Shown: positions 20,387 to 28,429, counted from the first letter of the stretch. The stretch: 39,370 bases of DNA from Bacteroidota bacterium (GCA_026391795.1 JAPLDI010000044.1:1-39370), one strand, 5' to 3'. Program-made: numbers and translations. The notes: generated by a model from the letters alone, not told the origin.

Positions 20387-21037
20387 TCAGATTTTCTTTC
20401 CGAAGGCAAGATCGCCGGCATCTCCTAAACCCGGTACAATATAAGCCTGGGCTGTAAGTTCATCATCAACCGTTCCGACCCAGATGGAGATGTTTTTCCG
20501 GGGAAGATTCTGTTTGACGTAAGCGAGACCTTCCTGGCTGGCAAGGATGGAAACGATGTGGGTGTGCTGCGGCTTTCCGTGTGTAAGCAGTTCCTTGTAT
20601 GTAAGCACGCAGGAAGCACCCGTGGCAAGCATCGGATCACAGAGGATCAGCGTTTTCCCTTCAATGTCGGGCGCAGATGCATATTCTACCTGGATGGTAA
20701 AGGAATGGTCCTTATGATATTTGCGGTAAGCAGAAACAAAAGCATTTTCCGACTTGTCAAACACATTCAGAAACCCCTGGTGAAAAGGCAGCCCTGCCCG
20801 CAGGATGGTTGCAAGCACAGGGTAGCTTTTCAAAACCGGCACCATTGCAATACCCAGGGAAGTAACCACTTCCCTGGTTTCATACTCAAGTTCTCTGCTG
20901 ATCTCATAGGCAAACAATTCCCCAAGTCGTTCCAGGTTTCGCCTGAAACGGAGACTGTCTTTCTGTAATTCCACATCCCTTATTTCAGAAATGAACTGGT
21001 TAATGATGGAATTTGTGCTGCTTAAAATATTCACCAT
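20387..21037 (-). CDS. upp: Uracil phosphoribosyltransferase
   Basis: The enzyme makes UMP from uracil and PRPP in pyrimidine salvage. Its 216 residues include the PRPP-binding loop TLILCDPMLATGASCVLTYK (near 129), the uracil-binding C-terminal AQAYIVPGLGDAGDLAFG, and ATILRAGLPFHQGF, all standard for Upp. It heads a tightly spaced minus-strand series (upp, permease, helicase, then mgsA), with TACATTTG 22 nt upstream. Confidence 0.95.
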   Translation of the reverse strand: MVNILSSTNSIINQFISEIRDVELQKDSLRFRRNLERLGELFAYEISRELEYETREVVTSLGIAMVPVLKSYPVLATILRAGLPFHQGFLNVFDKSENAFVSAYRKYHKDHSFTIQVEYASAPDIEGKTLILCDPMLATGASCVLTYKELLTHGKPQHTHIVSILASQEGLAYVKQNLPRKNISIWVGTVDDELTAQAYIVPGLGDAGDLAFGKKI

Positions 21038-21059
21038 AGGAAAGCCGGGTTAGTTAATG

Positions 21060-21067
21060 CAAATGTA
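21060..21067 (-). promoter_or_regulatory. -7 element (TACATTTG) before upp
   Basis: A perfect TAnnTTTG on the minus strand lies 22 nt upstream of the upp ATG, the same spacing as at several other genes here. No exact TTG is seen at -33 (GTT or TTA). Confidence 0.55.
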
Positions 21068-21080
21068 TCAAAAATAAGGA

Positions 21081-22013
21081 TTACCGTAACTTCTTCATAA
21101 AATATACCATCCGTTTGACAGATCCTGGCAAACGGTTGATAATGATCTCATTGAATCCGGTCTCTTTCGCCCCGAATCCCTTGTAGAAACGGGCTACATT
21201 CGGATCAACGGAACCTTCAAAATCGAGGATCAGCGGCTGTCCTGCATGTTCTTTGATGAGCATGTCGATCAGCAGGAACATGGCACCATTTTCCCGCGCA
21301 TTTTTATCAGAAGCTGCAAAATGATAAATGATCCGGTCGCGGTCGCGCAGGAGAAAGACCCCGGCGCAGAGGGTTTCATCCGGCAAATAGGCCCCCAAGG
21401 TAAGGCTGAATGTATTCTTCAGCCCATAGAGCATCAGCGAACGCAGCATCTCGTAGTGAACATAGTGGAGGGATGCCTCATTCCTTCCGTAATTGGCTTT
21501 GAACAGGCTTATCAGCTCATCCGGCTTCACTTTCCTGCTGATGCTGAGGTTCTGGTCGAGTGCTTTCCTGATGTTCCTCCGGGTGTTCTGGTGATAACCC
21601 GAAAAAATCGCATCGTATCCGCTGATGAGATCGAGCTCATGGTTTACCCTGGGGATGACAGTATATTTTCCCGGGTCGGCCTTATTCATGGAATTGAGAT
21701 GGATATGGATGTACGAAAAACGCGAAGGTATTGCCAGCAGGAATTTCTCAACCAGCATTTCAGTGAGATGTTCCCTTGAAAATATTCCCAGCTGCTGCGC
21801 AAAATAAGGCTGAAAGAGATAACGGATGCCGAACTTCCGGTTTTGCGGGAGAGGAAACACCGTTTCATAATCGTTCATCTCAAGCGCTTCCCACCCGGGC
21901 GACACGATATCGAGAAACCAGGAAAAAGCATAGGGCCTCCGGTTAACTGCATTCTGTATACAGTCATCCCATTTCTGCTTATCAATCTCGTTATGTTTTT
22001 TGTAGCTGATCAT
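21081..22013 (-). CDS. GNAT/FemAB-like acyltransferase
   Basis: This 310-residue protein has two acyltransferase-like halves as in FemAB/peptidoglycan-bridge and GNAT_like families. HQNTRRNIRKALDQNLSISR (near 143) is the typical substrate-side helix. GVFLLRDRDRIIYHFAAS followed by ENGAMFLLIDMLIKEHA (near 230-255) and LDFEGSVDPNVARFYKGFGA form the acyl-donor side. It could transfer an amino-acyl or acyl group to a cell-wall or envelope glycan, but the substrate cannot be read. It lies 15 nt after the polysaccharide deacetylase gene, which supports an envelope role. The junction holds a pentamer repeat. Confidence 0.75.
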   Translation of the reverse strand: MISYKKHNEIDKQKWDDCIQNAVNRRPYAFSWFLDIVSPGWEALEMNDYETVFPLPQNRKFGIRYLFQPYFAQQLGIFSREHLTEMLVEKFLLAIPSRFSYIHIHLNSMNKADPGKYTVIPRVNHELDLISGYDAIFSGYHQNTRRNIRKALDQNLSISRKVKPDELISLFKANYGRNEASLHYVHYEMLRSLMLYGLKNTFSLTLGAYLPDETLCAGVFLLRDRDRIIYHFAASDKNARENGAMFLLIDMLIKEHAGQPLILDFEGSVDPNVARFYKGFGAKETGFNEIIINRLPGSVKRMVYFMKKLR

Positions 22014-22022
22014 CCCATCCTT

Positions 22023-22042
22023 CTCATCTCATCTCATCTCAT
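22023..22042. repeat. Pentamer tandem repeat (CTCAT x4) at a gene junction
   Basis: Four exact copies of CTCAT (ATGAG on the minus strand) cover the last codons and stop of the deacetylase gene and the leader of the FemAB-like gene. The repeat itself supplies several ATG triplets. Confidence 0.85.
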
Positions 22043-23336
22043 CGCAATGCATAAGAAGATCTTCGTAGACGCTCCCCCATCCTTTCCAGCGCCCCGTCTC
22101 ATCAAAACTTTCATTATGCCATACAGTGACAAACTCCCCTTTTACAGCCTTTATTGCATCTGCAACCGACCTGCCCACGGCCTTTGCCTCTTCGGCCGAT
22201 ATCCCGCAGTAATCTTTCAGCGTTACGTCCATCAGTGCCACGGGATGAAGCATCAGCGGCTCTGACCGGTTGCTCAAAAGATCGAAAAAAGGAAAAGGAT
22301 CGGCGATTCCTGCCCGGAAACCGATGCACGAAGCATACCCGAGCGAATAATCATCGGTGATGCCATGCCTTACAAGTCCGCGAAAGTTTTCCGGAAAAGA
22401 GACCTTCAGGAAGTGTTGCCGGCTTCTCGTTATTTCATGGCCCAGGACTTCAGAAAGCCCACGGATCTCAGACTGAAGAATTCCGGGATCCATTCCTGAG
22501 GCCAGTGACGGATGGATCCCCAACAACCCTTTATCATCAAGGTTGTGCAGAAGCTTCAGGAAGGTCCGGCCGGAGCGCGTCACATTGTTGTCATCCCCGC
22601 CGTAGTCGGCATACAGGACAAAATAAAGCGGACTGAGTCCAAACCTGTCATGGATCTCACGGATCGCATCATACTGGTCATACGGATCCTTTCTGTAACC
22701 CAGGAGCACTCCGGATTGCTGTATGATTTTCTTCAGGTTTCCATGAAGCAGGGACCTTCCGTAACCGCCGAGGATCCTTAACAGGTTCCTCTGCCTGTAA
22801 GCATATGCATGATCGATATCAACGGTCGGGAGAAAACGGAATTTCTTTTCCCGGAACCGGAGGGACGGATAGATTTGCTTGAGATGATCCTTCAGGCTCT
22901 CCGACCAGATGTTCACAATCGGAACCTGAAGAAAATTACCGGTAGCCGCCAGGCTGTCGGAAGCCCTGAACCTTCCGTATTTGTCTGGGACAAAGGGAAG
23001 ATACTCCTCATACCGGGTAACCAGGTAGAAAGCGGCAGCGAAAAGGTCAAAAGGAAAGGCGGAACGCTCATCATTTACGGGAAAAAATGCGGGGGTGCCT
23101 TTAACGCTGAGAAACCCGATGGATTGTTCCTTTATGCTTTGCTCAGACAGAAGGCCACATGACCGGATGAAGAGACCTTCCCCTGAGGGTTCAGGGGCAT
23201 ATTCAAGACGGGGACCGGAATACGAGAGGTACTCCCCGAGGCGGTCTGTCAGGATCATTTCTGCTCCCGCCAGATCCCTGATCATCAGCGTAAAGATGTA
23301 TTCAGCCCTTGTTGAAACCAGGGGCAGGTAAACCAT
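22029..23336 (-). CDS. Polysaccharide deacetylase-family protein
   Basis: This protein of about 435 residues has a Bacteroidota-type N-terminal domain (MVYLPLVSTRAEYIFTLMIR, about 1-150) and a deacetylase-like fold after it. Near 185 lies FLPTVDIDHAYAY, with the Asp pair of motif 1. Near 285 LLGIHPSLASG resembles the His motif, though HPSLAS departs from the canonical HxxxH. FVTVWHNESFDETGRWKGW lies at the end. It may de-N-acetylate a surface glycan, or be a non-catalytic relative. I chose ATG 23336 because relatives begin at this sequence; ATG 23348 adds four residues. A further 5' extension of the frame would run antisense through dnaX and is not credible. Divergent from dnaX. Confidence 0.8.
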   Translation of the reverse strand: MVYLPLVSTRAEYIFTLMIRDLAGAEMILTDRLGEYLSYSGPRLEYAPEPSGEGLFIRSCGLLSEQSIKEQSIGFLSVKGTPAFFPVNDERSAFPFDLFAAAFYLVTRYEEYLPFVPDKYGRFRASDSLAATGNFLQVPIVNIWSESLKDHLKQIYPSLRFREKKFRFLPTVDIDHAYAYRQRNLLRILGGYGRSLLHGNLKKIIQQSGVLLGYRKDPYDQYDAIREIHDRFGLSPLYFVLYADYGGDDNNVTRSGRTFLKLLHNLDDKGLLGIHPSLASGMDPGILQSEIRGLSEVLGHEITRSRQHFLKVSFPENFRGLVRHGITDDYSLGYASCIGFRAGIADPFPFFDLLSNRSEPLMLHPVALMDVTLKDYCGISAEEAKAVGRSVADAIKAVKGEFVTVWHNESFDETGRWKGWGSVYEDLLMHCDEMR

Positions 23337-23421
23337 CAGCTTCTCCATGGATCGATTCGTGGAGCCAAAGTACGGAAAAAACAGACAGGGTGCACCCGGC
23401 ATGGAAGAAGAAAATATTTTG

Positions 23422-23429
23422 TACCTTTG
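23422..23429 (+). promoter_or_regulatory. -7 element (TACCTTTG) of dnaX
   Basis: A perfect TAnnTTTG ends 30 nt before the dnaX ATG, giving a leader of about 20-25 nt. The -33 position has no TTG. Confidence 0.6.
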
Positions 23430-23459
23430 AATCGACGAAATATAAACCGGTCGTATTTT

Positions 23460-25160
23460 ATGGAGAATTTCATTGTATCTGCCCGCAAATACCGTCCACA
23501 GACTTTTGACACTGTGGTGGGACAGAAATCGATTACGAATACCCTGAAAAACGCCATCCGGAATAACCAGCTGGCACAGGCATTCCTGTTTTGCGGACCA
23601 AGGGGAGTCGGAAAAACCACCTGTGCAAGGATCCTGGCAAAAACGATCAATTGCGAGAACCTTTCTCCGGCCATGGAAGCTTGTGACAAATGTCAGTCGT
23701 GCGTCTCCTTTGATGAAAATGCCTCTTTCAACATCTATGAGCTTGACGGAGCATCCAACAACTCTGTTGATGAGATCCGGAACCTGGTTGACAAGGTAAG
23801 GATCCCTCCCCAGATGGGGAAGTACAAGGTCTACATCATTGATGAAGTTCACATGCTTTCGCCAGCCGCATTCAATGCGTTTCTGAAGACATTGGAGGAA
23901 CCGCCGGCTTACGCAAAATTCATACTTGCCACCACCGAAAAACACAAGATCATCCCTACGATCCTGTCGCGCTGCCAGATCTTCGACTTCAAACGGATCA
24001 CCGTGGAAGATATCGCAGGGCACCTGAATTTTGTGGCGTCAAAGGAAGGGATCAAAGCAGAGGAAGATGCCCTTCACATCATTGCCCAGAAAGCAGACGG
24101 AGCCATGCGCGACGCACTCTCCATTTTCGACCAGCTGGTGAGTTTTGCAGGAAACAGCCTGACCTACGAAACTGTTCTGGAAAACCTGAATGTGCTGGAT
24201 TATGAATATTTTTTCAACATTACCGGTCACATCCTGGATGGCGATATCTCCTCCACCCTGCTGACCATCAACGAGATCCTGGATAAAGGTTTCGACGGCC
24301 AGCATTTTCTGATCGGCTTCGGTGAACACATCCGGAACCTGCTGGTTTGCAAAGACCCTGTAACCGTCAAATTGCTGGAAACAGCCCCGACCATCCGGAA
24401 CAGGTACCTGACGCAATCGGAACTTTGTCCTGTTGATTTTCTGCTGAAGGTTCTGGATATCAATAATAAATGTGATCTCAACTACAAGATCAGCAACAAC
24501 AAACACCTTCACCTTGAGCTGGCCCTGATGCAGATGTGTGTCATACTGCGGAACGACGCTGCTCCATCGGGGGAGATTCCAAAAAAGAGAGCAGCCATGC
24601 AGGAGGCTGCAGTTCCGGAAAAAAAAAGGCCTGATCCTGTACCTCCCGTCGCTGAAAAAAATGATGAGCCGGTAAGACCCAGGGAATCCAAAGCATTCCC
24701 CGGAACCCTGTCTATCAAAGACATGACTTCAAATCAAAACAAGGCAGAAAAGAAAGCTGAACAGCCGGAGGAAAAAACAGGAGAGGTCGGTGACAGGCTC
24801 CCATTTACGTTTGAGCAGCTGGAGGCTGCATGGGACCATTTCAGCGATTCCATCTACAGTGAGATGCCCCATTTGTCGACGACCCTGAAAAAACACCGGC
24901 CTGTTCTGAAAGAAGATTTCCTGATCGAGTTCTGCGTGGATAATAAAGTCCTCGCCGAAGATCTGAACCAGAAGAGAAACGAACTCCTGGATTTTCTGAT
25001 TGAAAGGCTTAAAAATACAAAAATCCATCTGCAGATCATTGTTCCCGATCATCCCATCGGGATCAAGCCTTACACCGACCGTGAAAAATTCGGCAGGATG
25101 GCAGAGAAGAACCCGGGACTCCTGGACCTGAGAGAACAGCTCGACCTGGAGATCGATTAA
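23460..25160 (+). CDS. dnaX: DNA polymerase III subunit gamma/tau
   Basis: This 566-residue clamp-loader ATPase loads the sliding clamp at the replication fork. The N-terminus ENFIVSARKYRPQTFDTVVG is diagnostic. Walker A is FCGPRGVGKTTCARIL (near 45), the zinc site is CENL plus ACDKCQSC (near 64-80), Walker B/DExx is VYIIDEVHMLSPAAF, and sensor 1 is KFILATTEKHK, followed by the arginine-finger motif ILSRCQIFDF. A Lys/Glu/Pro-rich linker (about 370-455) leads to a tau-like C-terminal domain. I chose ATG 23460 (MENFIVSARKYRP) over 23427, which would lie at or before the probable transcription start. The linker contains an A9 run that may yield a shorter gamma form, listed separately. Confidence 0.95.
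   Translation: MENFIVSARKYRPQTFDTVVGQKSITNTLKNAIRNNQLAQAFLFCGPRGVGKTTCARILAKTINCENLSPAMEACDKCQSCVSFDENASFNIYELDGASNNSVDEIRNLVDKVRIPPQMGKYKVYIIDEVHMLSPAAFNAFLKTLEEPPAYAKFILATTEKHKIIPTILSRCQIFDFKRITVEDIAGHLNFVASKEGIKAEEDALHIIAQKADGAMRDALSIFDQLVSFAGNSLTYETVLENLNVLDYEYFFNITGHILDGDISSTLLTINEILDKGFDGQHFLIGFGEHIRNLLVCKDPVTVKLLETAPTIRNRYLTQSELCPVDFLLKVLDINNKCDLNYKISNNKHLHLELALMQMCVILRNDAAPSGEIPKKRAAMQEAAVPEKKRPDPVPPVAEKNDEPVRPRESKAFPGTLSIKDMTSNQNKAEKKAEQPEEKTGEVGDRLPFTFEQLEAAWDHFSDSIYSEMPHLSTTLKKHRPVLKEDFLIEFCVDNKVLAEDLNQKRNELLDFLIERLKNTKIHLQIIVPDHPIGIKPYTDREKFGRMAEKNPGLLDLREQLDLEID
24601..24634 (+). promoter_or_regulatory. dnaX: Candidate programmed -1 frameshift/slippage site in dnaX
   Basis: AGGAGG at 24601-24606 is followed, after 12 nt, by nine consecutive A (24619-24627), read in frame as GAA AAA AAA AGG. 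A -1 shift gives AAG GCC TGA, so the ribosome would stop at 24632-24634, making a product of 391 residues that ends just after the clamp-loader core. E. coli dnaX makes gamma by -1 frameshifting on an A-rich heptamer with an upstream SD-like stimulator; Thermus dnaX uses transcriptional slippage on a run of nine A. No strong stimulatory hairpin was seen downstream. The function is inferred. Confidence 0.55.
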
Positions 25161-25162
25161 TA

Positions 25163-25190
25163 ACGAATTACGAATTACGAATTACGAAAA
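25163..25190. repeat. Heptamer tandem repeat (ACGAATT) between dnaX and pfkB
   Basis: Three exact ACGAATT units (25163-25183) and a fourth diverged one (ACGAAAA) begin 2 nt after the dnaX stop. The repeat sits where the 5' end of the pfkB-like gene would be expected. Confidence 0.85.
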
Positions 25191-25228
25191 CTTATCCGAA
25201 CCTTAAAAGTCAACCTGCAAACCGAACA

Positions 25229-25306
25229 GTATACTGCATCGGGGAAACGGTTCTTGATATTATTTTCAACCATGGGGTACCGGTTGCTGCAAAGCCCGGC
25301 GGTTCC
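25229..25306 (+). other. In-frame 5' part of the pfkB-like gene lacking a usable start codon
   Basis: The frame of the sugar kinase is open back to TGA 25082-25084. From 25229 it encodes VYCIGETVLDIIFNHGVPVA then AKPGGSM, the first strand and the substrate-binding GG of PfkB kinases, so this stretch was clearly coding. Yet no ATG, GTG, TTG or CTG occurs in frame from 25085 to 25306. Only ATT, ATC and ATA triplets could serve (ATA at 25160, ATT at 25181). Either a rare start is used, or the start was lost or mis-sequenced. Confidence 0.7.
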
Positions 25307-26143
25307 ATGCTGAATACTGCTGTTTCGCTGGGACGGACCGGAATAGCTGTTGAATTCATCAGTGAAGTGGCTGCCGATCCCCCGGGGGAACAGATCGTCA
25401 GTTTCCTTCACGAAAACCATGTGGGCACTGCCTGGCTCAACCGTTACACAGAGGGAAAGACAACAGTTGCACTGGCTTTCCTCGATGAGAAAGCCGATGC
25501 CTCTTTTTCATTTTATTCAGATTTACCGGAAAAGAGATTAAACGGGCCACTGCCAAATCCCGGCAGGGAAGATCTTGTTCTGTTCGGTTCCTTTTTTCCA
25601 CTGGCAGACGGGATCCATGAGAGGATTAAACTTCTTCTTTCCGGCGCCGCTCAGAACAATGCAATGATCTTCTATGATCCCAATTTCCGCCGGTCTCATC
25701 TTCCTGATCTTCCACGGGTCATTCACAGGATCGAAGAGAATATTTCCTGTGCAGATGTCATACGCGGATCGGATGAAGATTTTCTTCATATTTTTGCACT
25801 TCGGGAACCTTCTGAAGCCAATGCAAAGATCCGGACACGCGAAAACCAGGTGTTGATCTATACCCGAGCGGGCGAACCCGTAAGCATCATGACCCGGGAG
25901 ACGACACTCCAGGTCGCGGTGCCAGGAATCAAACCGGTTAGTACGATTGGTGCGGGGGATTCTTTTAATGCAGGACTTATCCATGCATTCATCACTTCCG
26001 GCATCGGCAGGAATGAGATGATAGCATTGTCTGCAGCGGACTGGGAAAAGATTGCCGGGAATGCAATCCGGTTTTCGCAAAACGTATGTTTGAGTCTTGA
26101 AAATTATATTTCGCCTGATTTTGTAATCTCTTTAGGAAAATGA
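25307..26143 (+). CDS. PfkB-family sugar kinase (fructokinase/ribokinase-like)
   Basis: This enzyme should transfer phosphate from ATP to a sugar or nucleoside. From the first canonical ATG it has 278 residues, but the true protein should be about 27-40 residues longer, as described for the segment just upstream. AVSLGRTGIAVEFISEVAAD and the lid segment KTTVALAFLDEKADASFSFY lie near the visible N-terminus. VIRGSDEDF is near 150, and the anion-hole/catalytic motif TIGAGDSFNAGLIHAF lies near 215 with the base Asp intact. Substrate is not predictable. Its TGA overlaps the ATG of the acyltransferase gene by 4 nt. Confidence 0.85.
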   Translation: MLNTAVSLGRTGIAVEFISEVAADPPGEQIVSFLHENHVGTAWLNRYTEGKTTVALAFLDEKADASFSFYSDLPEKRLNGPLPNPGREDLVLFGSFFPLADGIHERIKLLLSGAAQNNAMIFYDPNFRRSHLPDLPRVIHRIEENISCADVIRGSDEDFLHIFALREPSEANAKIRTRENQVLIYTRAGEPVSIMTRETTLQVAVPGIKPVSTIGAGDSFNAGLIHAFITSGIGRNEMIALSAADWEKIAGNAIRFSQNVCLSLENYISPDFVISLGK

Positions 26144-26706
26144 TGTCAACGCTGTCGCGGTTTATTTTACGGTTATTTGGCTGGAAAACAAATGCTGTAT
26201 TACCTGAGGGGGTGAATAAGGCCGTGCTGATCGTTGCACCCCACACCAGTACCTGGGATTTTGTGATCGGGAAAATGACCTTCTGGTCATCGAAAGCCAG
26301 GATCCGGGTCCTGATAAAAAAAGAAGCTTTCTTTTTCCCGCTGGGATTGTTGCTGAGGCAGCTCGGAGGAGTTCCGGTTGCACGGGGACAAAAAAACAAC
26401 CTGATTGAGCAGGTGACCGAACTCTTTAACACAAACCCGATCCTGGTGGTTGTCATAACGCCGGAGGGGACGCGGCGGAGAGTACGTCACTGGAAGAAAG
26501 GATTTTATCACATTGCGATGGCTGCCGGGGTTCCGATTGCGCTCGGGTTTATCGATTACGGAACAAAAACCGGAGGCATCGGCCCGCTCTTTTACCCTAC
26601 CGGCGATTATGAAAAGGATATGGTCGTCATCATGGATTATTATAAGGATAAAAAAGGCCGTCATCCCGAACGGTTCAACGTAATGTTCACTCAGGAACAT
26701 AAATGA
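26140..26706 (+). CDS. 1-acylglycerol-3-phosphate acyltransferase-family protein
   Basis: This 188-residue membrane-associated acyltransferase has the PlsC catalytic motif HTSTWD (VAPHTSTWDFVIG, near 31-36) and the glycerophosphate-binding motif ITPEGTRRRV near 108. LGGVPVARGQKNNL between them is the usual block III. It is short and lacks long N-terminal helices, as in the small Bacteroidota PlsC-like proteins. The acceptor may be lysophosphatidate or another lipid such as an ornithine/glycine lipid precursor. It is translationally coupled to the pfkB-like gene by ATGA. Confidence 0.88.
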   Translation: MMSTLSRFILRLFGWKTNAVLPEGVNKAVLIVAPHTSTWDFVIGKMTFWSSKARIRVLIKKEAFFFPLGLLLRQLGGVPVARGQKNNLIEQVTELFNTNPILVVVITPEGTRRRVRHWKKGFYHIAMAAGVPIALGFIDYGTKTGGIGPLFYPTGDYEKDMVVIMDYYKDKKGRHPERFNVMFTQEHK

Positions 26707-26781
26707 TAAAAGGATTTCACACAATCAGCCTGGTTTTTCTTTCTTTTACCGGCTGTCTGTTTTATTTTTAAAATATTAAAA

Positions 26782-27237
26782 ATGAAAACCACAAAAGCGT
26801 CTATTAAGACCTTTCTCGAAGCCCGGAAACTGGCCATTGCCGGTGTGTCAAGGGATCAGAAAAAACTGGGTTATGCCGTGGTGAAGAAACTGAAAGAAAC
26901 CGGGTTTGACCTTTACCTTATTCACCCGGAAGCAGAAACTCTTCACGGGGAACGGGCATACCGTACCATTACCGATCTCCCCGACGATATCGGCGGATTG
27001 CTCATCATGACTCCGAAATCAGAAACCATGAAGCTTGTAGAAGATGCCGTGAAAAAAGGGATTCCTAACATCTGGATTCAGCAGATGTCGGAAACACCGG
27101 AAGCCGTCAACTTCGCCCTGTCGAGCAATGTGAACCTGGTAGCAGGTAAGTGTATCCTGATGTTTGCGGAGCCTGTTCAGGGATTTCACAAATTTCACAG
27201 GACCCTGAAAAAATTGTTCGGAGGAATGCCGAAATAA
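26782..27237 (+). CDS. CoA-binding domain protein (YccU-like)
   Basis: This 151-residue single-domain Rossmann protein resembles the small CoA_binding proteins related to the succinyl-CoA synthetase alpha N-terminus. Visible are LAIAGVSRDQKKLGYAVVKK (near 17), the IHPEAETLHGERAYRTITDL segment, LLIMTPKSETMKLVEDAVKK, and GIPNIWIQQMSE. It is expected to bind CoA, but its reaction is unknown. It follows the acyltransferase by 75 nt with no promoter recognised between them. Confidence 0.88.
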   Translation: MKTTKASIKTFLEARKLAIAGVSRDQKKLGYAVVKKLKETGFDLYLIHPEAETLHGERAYRTITDLPDDIGGLLIMTPKSETMKLVEDAVKKGIPNIWIQQMSETPEAVNFALSSNVNLVAGKCILMFAEPVQGFHKFHRTLKKLFGGMPK

Positions 27238-27420
27238 ACCAATACGCGATTACCTGTCCATTTCCGAAGAAAGAAAATCCGCCACTCCCTGAGAATTCAT
27301 ATCCGGGATTTTGAAGGGAACTGGCTGCTCTCATGCCTGAATTTATCCTGAACCGGGTCAGAATTCTGATTCCTGAAAGAGCAACTCGTATTCCCAAATA
27401 TCAAAATCCTGTAAAAATAT

Positions 27421-27451
27421 TTGACAATAAGAAAAAACAACATTATATTTG
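27421..27451 (+). promoter_or_regulatory. Bacteroidota promoter of the LuxR-type regulator
   Basis: TTG (27421-27423), a 20-nt spacer and TATATTTG (27444-27451) match the TTG-N19/20-TAnnTTTG consensus exactly. The start of transcription should be near 27457, leaving a long leader of about 170 nt before the ATG. Confidence 0.75.
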
Positions 27452-27507
27452 GGTGCTGCATTCTTAACATCATTCATTCTTTATCAATATTTTGTGTTAA
27501 AAAAGAT

Positions 27508-27531
27508 ATGTTTTTTTTACATTAAAAACAT
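27508..27531 (+). other. Small hairpin in the regulator leader
   Basis: ATGTTTTT (27508-27515) pairs with AAAAACAT (27524-27531) around an 8-nt loop. It is A/U-only except for the end pairs, so the fold is weak. It may be a leader attenuator or only a low-complexity effect. Confidence 0.3.
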
Positions 27532-27625
27532 CTTTGTATATGATTGGCATTTTTAGGGCCGGTATATTTCATTGATATATGTAATGTAATATGATGCCAT
27601 TAACCTCACTGATATTGAGAAAATC

Positions 27626-28288
27626 ATGGTTGATAAGGTCAAATACCGACTGATCATTCTTGGGGATCAGGATCTTTTGTGTGATGGAATTAAAGAATGG
27701 TTACGTGATCAGGAAAATTACAGGATTATCGGTTGTACGGATGACTGGGAAACATTTAAAAAAATAGCTTTCAGTGATCTTAACCTGATCGTAATAACAA
27801 CCTTGCTTTATATCCAGAATAATCCGGGGCTGAAAGAATTTTCCGATTTTCTGGCCAATGATCCTTCCATTCATGCAATCTGTCTGAGTAACGACATCCG
27901 TGATTTTTCCTCACTGAATTTATTTGAATCAAACATCAGAGGGATCATCAGCCTGTCGGCAAAAAAGGATGAATTTTTATTCGGGCTGGAAAATGTTGCA
28001 AAAGGCCAGTTTTATATTTCCACGGTTAATTCCATGGATCCGACCCTGAACCAAAATCAATCCGAAGAACGCTTGCGTTGTGAAGCCATTACCCTCAATC
28101 AACGGGAGACGGAAATCCTTAACCTGATCAGCCTGGGTTTTAACGATAAAGAAATCGGGGAGCACCTTCATCTCAGTAAACGAACGATTGACGGATACAG
28201 GAATGGCCTGCTTTTCAAGTTTGGTACAAAAAACACTGCTCAGCTCATACGGTTCGCCGTTGAAAATAATTATCTTTATAATACCTAA
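27626..28288 (+). CDS. LuxR/FixJ-type DNA-binding regulator with pseudo-receiver
   Basis: This 220-residue cytoplasmic transcription factor has a receiver-like domain at residues 6-125 (YRLIILGDQDLLCDGIKEWL) and a LuxR helix-turn-helix at about 154-212 (LNQRETEILNLISLGFNDKE, then SKRTIDGYRNGLLFKFG). The position of the phospho-acceptor Asp (strand 3, NLIVITTLL) is Thr58, so normal phosphorylation is not expected and no sensor kinase lies nearby. It may respond to a ligand, a partner or its own level. It has its own promoter and a long leader. Target genes are unknown; the downstream sigma-54 regulator and lipoprotein genes are the nearest candidates. Confidence 0.88.
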   Translation: MVDKVKYRLIILGDQDLLCDGIKEWLRDQENYRIIGCTDDWETFKKIAFSDLNLIVITTLLYIQNNPGLKEFSDFLANDPSIHAICLSNDIRDFSSLNLFESNIRGIISLSAKKDEFLFGLENVAKGQFYISTVNSMDPTLNQNQSEERLRCEAITLNQRETEILNLISLGFNDKEIGEHLHLSKRTIDGYRNGLLFKFGTKNTAQLIRFAVENNYLYNT

Positions 28289-28402
28289 GCACGGTATCTG
28301 CATTCCATACCCATGCTTTCCATCATCTTCCTCCTTTTCCTCCTTCCCTTCACGTGTACTTTTCCCGACGATGTGTTATAAATATGTTAGGCAGGTCTTT
28401 TT

Positions 28403-28419
28403 ACCTGTTGAAAACAGGT
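28403..28419 (+). terminator. Weak hairpin after the LuxR-type gene
   Basis: ACCTGTT and AACAGGT form a 7-bp stem with a 3-nt loop, followed by CTTTAAACTC. The T-run is short, so this is a weak terminator candidate about 115 nt after the stop. Confidence 0.35.
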
Positions 28420-28429
28420 CTTTAAACTC

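Larger units (their letters stand above)
27238..27625. other. AT-rich intergenic region
   Basis: These 388 nt contain no gene I can support. The left half (to 27420) shows nothing. The right half holds a strong promoter (27421-27451), a leader of about 170 nt that is very AT-rich, and a small hairpin (27508-27531). Confidence 0.6.

Noticed and set aside
23337-24023. 5' extension of the deacetylase frame
   Set aside because: It would run antisense through the ATPase part of dnaX. Relatives start near 23336, so the extension is a shadow.
25538-26080. Minus-strand open frame of 180 codons
   Set aside because: Antisense to the PfkB kinase, Cys/His/Arg-rich and without recognisable motifs.
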